A stretch of DNA of 10,641 nt. Source: CAYMFD01 sp964389475. Lineage in GTDB: Bacteria; Bacteroidota; Bacteroidia; Chitinophagales; Saprospiraceae. Shown in pieces: positions 6,732 to 10,641 of this stretch. Positions within the stretch are counted from its first letter, which is position 1. Every line of letters starts with the position of its first letter. A program made the translations under genes and the position numbers. The notes beneath the pieces were generated by a model. It saw only the letters and a list, made by a program, of their open reading frames with translations, was not told the DNA's origin and made no database searches. The stretch lies in NCBI GenBank assembly GCA_964389475.1, contig CAYMFD010000117.1, positions 1-10,641 of the forward strand. Direction: 5' to 3'.

Positions 6732-7136
6732 ATGATCAAGTATAAGAAGATTTTATCCATGGAGCAGTACAATGAGTACTGTGAACGACATGAAGAAATA
6801 GCACTTAGAGACTACGAGGGAAATATAGATGAGATCGAATTAATTCAGATATTAATTGACGAGTACGAGAGTAGAACCATAGAAAAACCCTCAGGGATGA
6901 ATCCGGTCGAAATGATTCAATACTTACTTGATGAAAACGAATTGACAAAATCTCAACTTGCCAAGCAATTAGAAGTTTCTCGCCAGTTGATTACTGACAT
7001 ACTTAACTTTAGGAGAAACATAAGTAAAGTAATGGTGAATAAACTTGCGGACAGGTTTTCTCTCAATGTATCGGCATTCAGCAAACCATACGAACTGAAA
7101 AAAGGACTTGATAAGAAGGTTACGCAAACTGCATAA
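6732..7136 (+). CDS. higA: HigA-family antitoxin, HTH (XRE-type) DNA-binding protein
   Basis: This 134-residue protein is the partner of the toxin just upstream. The N-terminal part (about 1-50) is acidic and helical (EQYNEYCERHEEIALRDYEG, then DEIELIQILIDEYES), as in HigA/COG5499-type proteins. Residues about 58-112 form the helix-turn-helix: LTKSQLAKQLEVSRQLITDI is the recognition pair, followed by ISKVMVNKLADRFSL. It should neutralise HigB and, with or without it, repress the operon at the palindrome near 6350-6366. The ATG at 6732 is preferred over an in-frame GTG at 6726 that overlaps the toxin's stop. AT-rich base use matches higB and differs from the flanking genes. A short lysine-rich tail ends the protein. 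Confidence 0.87.
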   Translation: MIKYKKILSMEQYNEYCERHEEIALRDYEGNIDEIELIQILIDEYESRTIEKPSGMNPVEMIQYLLDENELTKSQLAKQLEVSRQLITDILNFRRNISKVMVNKLADRFSLNVSAFSKPYELKKGLDKKVTQTA

Positions 7137-7202
7137 AAGATAGGGGCTACAGACATGGTATAAGCTGTTGGCGGCATCCTGAGCTCCACTGAAGTAATGC
7201 TT

Positions 7203-7241
7203 ATCCGACACCTGACATCCGGCATCCGACGTCTGACATCC
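7203..7241. repeat. Two-copy direct repeat, period 21 bp
   Basis: ATCCGACACCTGACATCC (7203-7220) recurs as ATCCGACGTCTGACATCC (7224-7241) with 16 of 18 positions identical and GGC between them. It sits in the 109-bp gap between the converging higA and SUI1-family genes. No hairpin with a T-run is evident. It may be a remnant of a degenerate intergenic repeat family. Confidence 0.6.
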
Positions 7242-7245
7242 CAAA

Positions 7246-7605
7246 TTAACCCCCAGCCTTCTTTACATCCTTAAAGCCCTCTTTGAGTAAGAGGTCAACA
7301 ACCTTGTCGCGATTGTTACCCTGCACGAGGATCTCTTTATCCTTTACAGATCCACCTACACCACACTTGCTCTTGATGGTCTTGCCCAGTTCCTTTACGT
7401 AGGCTGGGAATGTCTCCTTGCCAAAGCCGCGTACGACTGTGACCTCCTTGCCACCTCGACTTTTGCGATCTAGAAATACACGTAGTCTTATGCTATAGTC
7501 GGTCATACTGCTTTTTTTGTCTTCGACAGGCTCGTCTGGAGCATTGTCAGGATTGCCCATTGCTTGGAAGGCATCCCAAGATAGATTGACACTTTTCTTA
7601 CCCAT
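7246..7605 (-). CDS. SUI1/eIF1-like translation initiation factor (YciH type)
   Basis: This 119-residue protein belongs to the SUI1 family, whose bacterial members (YciH) are eIF1-like and are thought to influence initiation fidelity on the small ribosomal subunit. The first 35 residues are a variable, polar extension (NPDNAPDEPVEDKKSS). The SUI1 core follows: IRLRVFLDRKSRGGKEVTVV near 39-58, GFGKETFPAYVKELGKTIKS near 60-79, the hallmark KCGVGGSVKDKEILVQGN near 80-97, and RDKVVDLLLKEGFKDVKKAGG to the end. The hallmark glycine-rich loop is intact. The ATG lies within the last codons of the serine hydrolase gene (8-nt overlap), so the two are co-transcribed, though no functional link is obvious. 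The cellular role in Bacteroidota is not established. Confidence 0.93.
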   Translation of the reverse strand: MGKKSVNLSWDAFQAMGNPDNAPDEPVEDKKSSMTDYSIRLRVFLDRKSRGGKEVTVVRGFGKETFPAYVKELGKTIKSKCGVGGSVKDKEILVQGNNRDKVVDLLLKEGFKDVKKAGG

Positions 7606-8719
7606 CGTTACTTTTTCTGTTCCAGGTATAGTTGATCATCCTCAGTATCAGGTAGGAGAGGTCTTCTGTACCTACGGCACTATTACTCAATACTACGACG
7701 CCGGTCTCTGTATCGGGCACGATAGAGATATAGCTGTGGTGGCCAGAGGTCATGCCGCTATGCGTGAGTATGTCGTACCACTTACGGGTCTTGACGATAT
7801 GCCACCCAGGTCCTGCGTAGGTCTTTTTGCCTAGTTCGGATGGTATCTCGGCATCTAGGTAAGGTTCTAGGCCGCTATACCAGGGTCCTTGTTTATCCAT
7901 TGTTGCTTGAGCGAAAGTCAAGAGGTCACGTAGACTGCTCTTACCGCCCTCACTTGCTGCAAAACTACTAAAGTGCCATGGGTCTGCATCACGGCCCGAG
8001 AAGGTATATCCAGGCGTGACGATGTCTTTATCCTCCGGGTAAGTGATGAAGGTCTGCGACATACCCATAGGCTCGAGTACGTAGTGGCGCAAAGCCTCCT
8101 CGTAGTCTAGGTCAGTAGCCGTTTCTACTATTAGTTCTAGTAGGGCATAGCCTGTATGGCTGTAGTGGTGTTTCTTTCTTTTGGATGGAACGAACTCGTG
8201 GTAGAAGTCGAGCAAGTCACCATCCGTGTAGTATCGGTAAGGATCAACGGCGATCGTGCTCTTGACACCAAAGTCCTTGGGTCTCTTGGGCAGGCCTGCT
8301 GTATGTAGCATCAAGTCCAGAACTAGGGCATTTTCCATACGTGGATTGCGGCTATCCACAGGTAGGTAGGCATTGATAGAAGCCGTGGGATCGACCGTCC
8401 CTGCCTCTATGAGCTGGGTGAGTAGCGTAGCAGATAGGAGCTTGGTAATACTGCCTATTTCAAATAGCGTCGTGTCGGTCAGTTGGACATCTGCTCCTTT
8501 TACAGCCGAGCCAAAATCAACAACAAAGGAGGTATCCTTGTCGATGATACCGACAATAAAGCCCGGTGTACGGTCTAGCGATATCTCTGTATCGTGGCGT
8601 ATGATGCGATCTATCTGCAGACGTACACCATCGGTCTGACCGTGGCAGATCGACCCTAGAAGGACGACTAGTATGTTGATAAAAATTTTCACCACCCCAA
8701 TAACGTAATTTTTTACCAT
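7598..8719 (-). CDS. Serine hydrolase of the class C beta-lactamase/esterase family
   Basis: This protein of about 373 residues has a signal peptide (IFINILVVLLGSICHG) and is expected in the periplasm. The family comprises D,D-peptidases, esterases and class C-like beta-lactamases. The nucleophile motif SxxK is S90-I-T-K93 in FEIGSITKLLSATLL. The third motif is HSG at 320-322 (THSGMTSGHHSY), in the place of KTG. The second motif, usually YxN, reads Y186-S-H188 in HHYSHTGYALLELI, an Asn-to-His change. LMLHTAGLP near 137-144 and VVVLSNSAVG near 341-350 are further family landmarks. The ATG at 8719 is preferred to an in-frame ATG at 8758, since it immediately precedes the signal peptide and the longer form would overlap the divergent gene. 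It is first in an operon with the SUI1-like gene. The substrate is unknown. Confidence 0.88.
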   Translation of the reverse strand: MVKNYVIGVVKIFINILVVLLGSICHGQTDGVRLQIDRIIRHDTEISLDRTPGFIVGIIDKDTSFVVDFGSAVKGADVQLTDTTLFEIGSITKLLSATLLTQLIEAGTVDPTASINAYLPVDSRNPRMENALVLDLMLHTAGLPKRPKDFGVKSTIAVDPYRYYTDGDLLDFYHEFVPSKRKKHHYSHTGYALLELIVETATDLDYEEALRHYVLEPMGMSQTFITYPEDKDIVTPGYTFSGRDADPWHFSSFAASEGGKSSLRDLLTFAQATMDKQGPWYSGLEPYLDAEIPSELGKKTYAGPGWHIVKTRKWYDILTHSGMTSGHHSYISIVPDTETGVVVLSNSAVGTEDLSYLILRMINYTWNRKSNDG

Positions 8720-8736
8720 TGAAGTTCGATCTTCTG

Positions 8737-8744
8737 CATCTTTG
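8737..8744 (+). promoter_or_regulatory. Weak candidate -7 element for the DUF3810 gene
   Basis: CATCTTTG matches TAnnTTTG at seven of eight consensus-relevant positions counted with the two free bases (first T replaced by C). It ends five bases before the ATG at 8750. The nearest upstream TTG (8719-8721) is only 15 nt away, closer than usual. If used, it would yield a nearly leaderless transcript. Low confidence. Confidence 0.28.
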
Positions 8745-8749
8745 TCCGC

Positions 8750-9826
8750 ATGAGGCACATACGTCTAGTGTATGGATTGATAGTAGGGGTCGTTACGATA
8801 GCCCTAGTACGACTGTCTGCCCATGTACCATCGTTGATAGAGTCCGTTTACTATCGCGGCATATATGCGGTGATTAGATATCTCAATGACTATACGCTGG
8901 GTTTTCTGCCCTTCCCGATTGTTTATCTAGCTTTTCCGCTCATCGTGGTGTTTATTGTCAGGTGCCTAAGACGGTCTATCCGACTTACTAGGTCGCTGTG
9001 GTTAGGTATCCCCTTGGGTATGGGTAATGCCGTGGGTTGGCTGATCGCCTTTTTCTACTTCATATGGGGGTTTAACTATCAGCGTCTACCTATCACACAG
9101 TCGCTCGAGATTGATGTGTCAGCAGGAGTGGATAGTACTGCTATAGTAGAGGAGTTTATGCGGGTGACTCACTTATACGCGAGTACTCGATTGTCTATAG
9201 ACACCTCAACAACAGCACTGACGCGAGACGTGCTACCTGATACGCTAGAGTCGCATATCCGGCATAATATGGCTAAGACCTTGCAAGCCCATGGGTATGC
9301 CACAGCTGGTCATCCACGTATACGTGTGCTGAGGCCGCAGGGTACCTTATTGCGGATAGGTACGGCAGGTGTTTATATGCCATTTGCCATAGAGGGGCAG
9401 ATCGATGAGGGCCTCCATCCTATACAGTACCCATATGTGATGGCCCATGAGTTTGGGCATAGCTATGGGTTTACCGATGAGGGTGTATGTAACTTCCTCG
9501 CACTACTTGCCTGTATGCGAAGTGATCTGCCTGTTGTGAGATATTCGGCTCTACGGTCTTACTGGATATACTTAGCCAGAGACGTACGGCGACTCGACGA
9601 AGACATTTATCGTAGTGCTTACCAGCGCTTACCTAGATCCGTGATAGTAGACTATGCTGCCGTACGGGAGCAGATGGACCTCTTCCCCGATATCTTGCCT
9701 GATCTCAGAGATCTCATGTATGATACCTACCTCAAGACCAATGGTGTCACAGCAGGCCTCAGCAGTTACGGGCAGGTAGTCGGTCTGGCGCTGGCCTATC
9801 AGGCAGCGTATGGGGAGTTGTTATGA
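8750..9826 (+). CDS. DUF3810 family membrane protein with HExxH metallopeptidase motif
   Basis: This 358-residue protein matches the DUF3810 family. Three hydrophobic segments lie near 5-22, 50-71 and 85-108 (the last ending in FFYFIWGFNYQRLP, a family landmark). A soluble domain of about 240 residues follows. It contains GVYMPFAIEGQID near 207-219 and then YVMAHEFGHSYGFTDEGVCN near 229-248. H233-E-F-G-H237 with Glu244 seven residues later fits a gluzincin-type zinc site (HExxH plus downstream Glu), so a membrane-tethered metallopeptidase is likely, though the family's substrate is not known to me. The C-terminal third is helical, with repeated acidic/arginine pairs. The gene starts 30 bp from the divergent serine hydrolase and ends 9 bp from the convergent T9SS gene, leaving almost no room for a separate terminator. 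Confidence 0.87.
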   Translation: MRHIRLVYGLIVGVVTIALVRLSAHVPSLIESVYYRGIYAVIRYLNDYTLGFLPFPIVYLAFPLIVVFIVRCLRRSIRLTRSLWLGIPLGMGNAVGWLIAFFYFIWGFNYQRLPITQSLEIDVSAGVDSTAIVEEFMRVTHLYASTRLSIDTSTTALTRDVLPDTLESHIRHNMAKTLQAHGYATAGHPRIRVLRPQGTLLRIGTAGVYMPFAIEGQIDEGLHPIQYPYVMAHEFGHSYGFTDEGVCNFLALLACMRSDLPVVRYSALRSYWIYLARDVRRLDEDIYRSAYQRLPRSVIVDYAAVREQMDLFPDILPDLRDLMYDTYLKTNGVTAGLSSYGQVVGLALAYQAAYGELL

Positions 9827-9835
9827 CCTACCACT

Positions 9836-10639
9836 TCACTCCACCAATACCTTTTCCGTCCATGTACCCTCGCCTGTCACTACTTGTACGATCACTAGTC
9901 CATGTACATCATCGGGTATAGTCAGCACATAGTCGTCGAGCCGCTCAGGTAGGTCCTTATGTCGCTCGACCACGACCTTACCCGCAATGTCTACTACACG
10001 GATGTGCTGTATGTCAGTCAGGTCCGGTGCATGGATGGTGATCTGGTGGTCGGTGGCAGGGTTGGGGTAGAGGTGGATGCTAGTGTGAGGTAGCTCTTTT
10101 GTATTGTTAACTATGCTAAAACTGCACGAATAGAAAACATTGTCAACTATAGCCAAAGCACCGTGGGTAACAGTATCTCCATTAGTCAGAGCGAAGTCGT
10201 ACGAAAAATCAGTCCATCCAATACTTTCCGAGATTGGAGCAAGATCTGTGGTGTAAGTACTATCTATATACATACAAGTATGATCTAAGCTGTCGGCACC
10301 GAAATCATCCCATTCTACGGGATCAAAAGTGCCGAACTCTGACCAGATGTCATGGTTTACGATAGCTGAGTATCAAAAGCAAGCATTTTTGTTAAAAAAA
10401 TCACTATCCCATTCAATAGTAACAGGTAGATGCTTTGCGTGTACTAGGAGTCTTGCCGCTCCCAAAATATGTGGACACCTTCTGACGCCAGGACTATTGT
10501 TAAACTCAACATCAAAGTAGTATGTCTTTCGCTCTATGGTTGGATTACTCCAGAAGAGGGGGCCATTGGCTAGTCTTGCTTCTAGAATGGTGTCCCATGG
10601 TTGACCTACTATATTGTTTTCTCCCAGCTCTGTTATATC
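9836..10639 (-). pseudogene. T9SS-sorted secreted protein, right-edge partial, with in-frame TGA
   Basis: The minus strand is open from the right edge to TGA at 10375-10373 (88 codons) and continues in the same frame for 178 more codons to the true stop at 9838-9836. Both parts read like one protein. The upstream part includes GQPWDTILEARLANGPLFW and KHLPVTIEWDSDFFN; the part just after the TGA includes HDIWSEFGTFDPVEWDDFG. The end is a T9SS sorting domain with IHLYPNPATDHQITIH, VVDIAGKVV and a basic/acidic finish. The first Met after the TGA lies in mid-domain, so the downstream part is not a credible separate gene. I interpret it as a secreted-protein gene broken by a nonsense change, or a sequencing error; recoding is possible but unsupported. 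Function beyond secretion is not recognisable. The gene start is outside the window. Confidence 0.7.
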
Positions 10640-10641
10640 GG

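Noticed and set aside
7203..7241. CRISPR array
   Set aside because: Only two copies with a 3-bp separation and no cas genes.
6953..7244. Two minus-strand open frames opposite higA
   Set aside because: Antisense to a clear HTH antitoxin, with no family resemblance.
7517..7834. Plus-strand open frame across the SUI1/serine hydrolase junction
   Set aside because: Antisense to two well-supported genes that show family motifs; no own motif.
10373..10375. Selenocysteine codon
   Set aside because: Only a four-pair stem follows the TGA, no redox motif surrounds it, and selenoproteins are not expected in this type of organism; nonsense or sequencing error is simpler.

Overview
The window looks like a chromosomal segment of a member of the Bacteroidota, plausibly a Saprospiria/Lewinella-like marine lineage (the finer placement is inference). 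The grounds are C-terminal type IX secretion (T9SS) sorting domains on the cargo proteins at both edges, a TonB-dependent receptor with a carboxypeptidase-regulatory-like N-terminal domain, a DUF3810 membrane protein, Bacteroidota-type promoter elements (TAnnTTTG) ahead of several genes, and a lack of strong Shine-Dalgarno sequences. GC content is near 50% by eye. The exception is the toxin-antitoxin block at about 6394-7136, which is clearly AT-richer.

Layout, left to right. (1) 2-262 (+): the C-terminal end of a T9SS-secreted protein. (2) 263-504: a gap between convergent genes that holds a nested imperfect foldback, including a terminator-like hairpin. (3) 505-2309 (-): a two-gene operon with a membrane-anchored PQQ-dependent sugar/sorbosone dehydrogenase-like beta-propeller, followed with a 1-nt TAATG overlap by an unrecognised soluble protein. 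(4) 2328-4817 (+): a FecA-like TonB-dependent receptor, divergent from the propeller gene with only about 18 bp between start codons. (5) 4878-6265 (+): an M15 (VanY-like) peptidase lipoprotein overlapping a CxxC redoxin gene by 10 nt, behind a TAnnTTTG promoter element. (6) 6394-7136 (+): a HigB-HigA type II toxin-antitoxin operon with a good promoter, an operator-like palindrome over its -33 element, and a toxin start codon almost at the predicted transcription start. (7) 7137-7245: a short convergent gap with a two-copy 21-bp-period repeat. (8) 7246-8719 (-): a beta-lactamase-family serine hydrolase overlapping an SUI1/YciH-like translation factor by 8 nt. (9) 8750-9826 (+): a DUF3810 membrane protein with an HExxH metalloprotease motif, again tightly divergent (30 bp). 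(10) 9836 to the right edge (-): a second T9SS cargo gene, interrupted by an in-frame TGA.

How the genes work together. Most of the window concerns the envelope or periplasm (outer-membrane uptake, peptidoglycan peptidase, propeller oxidoreductase, serine hydrolase, secreted proteins). The pieces form small, tightly packed, translationally coupled pairs rather than one pathway. The HigBA module looks like an acquired accessory insertion. I found no rRNA, tRNA, CRISPR array, transposase or recognisable defence system beyond HigBA. The most interesting points are the HigBA promoter/operator/leaderless-start arrangement, the in-frame TGA in the right-hand cargo gene, the nested foldback at 394-497 and the non-canonical YxN motif of the serine hydrolase.
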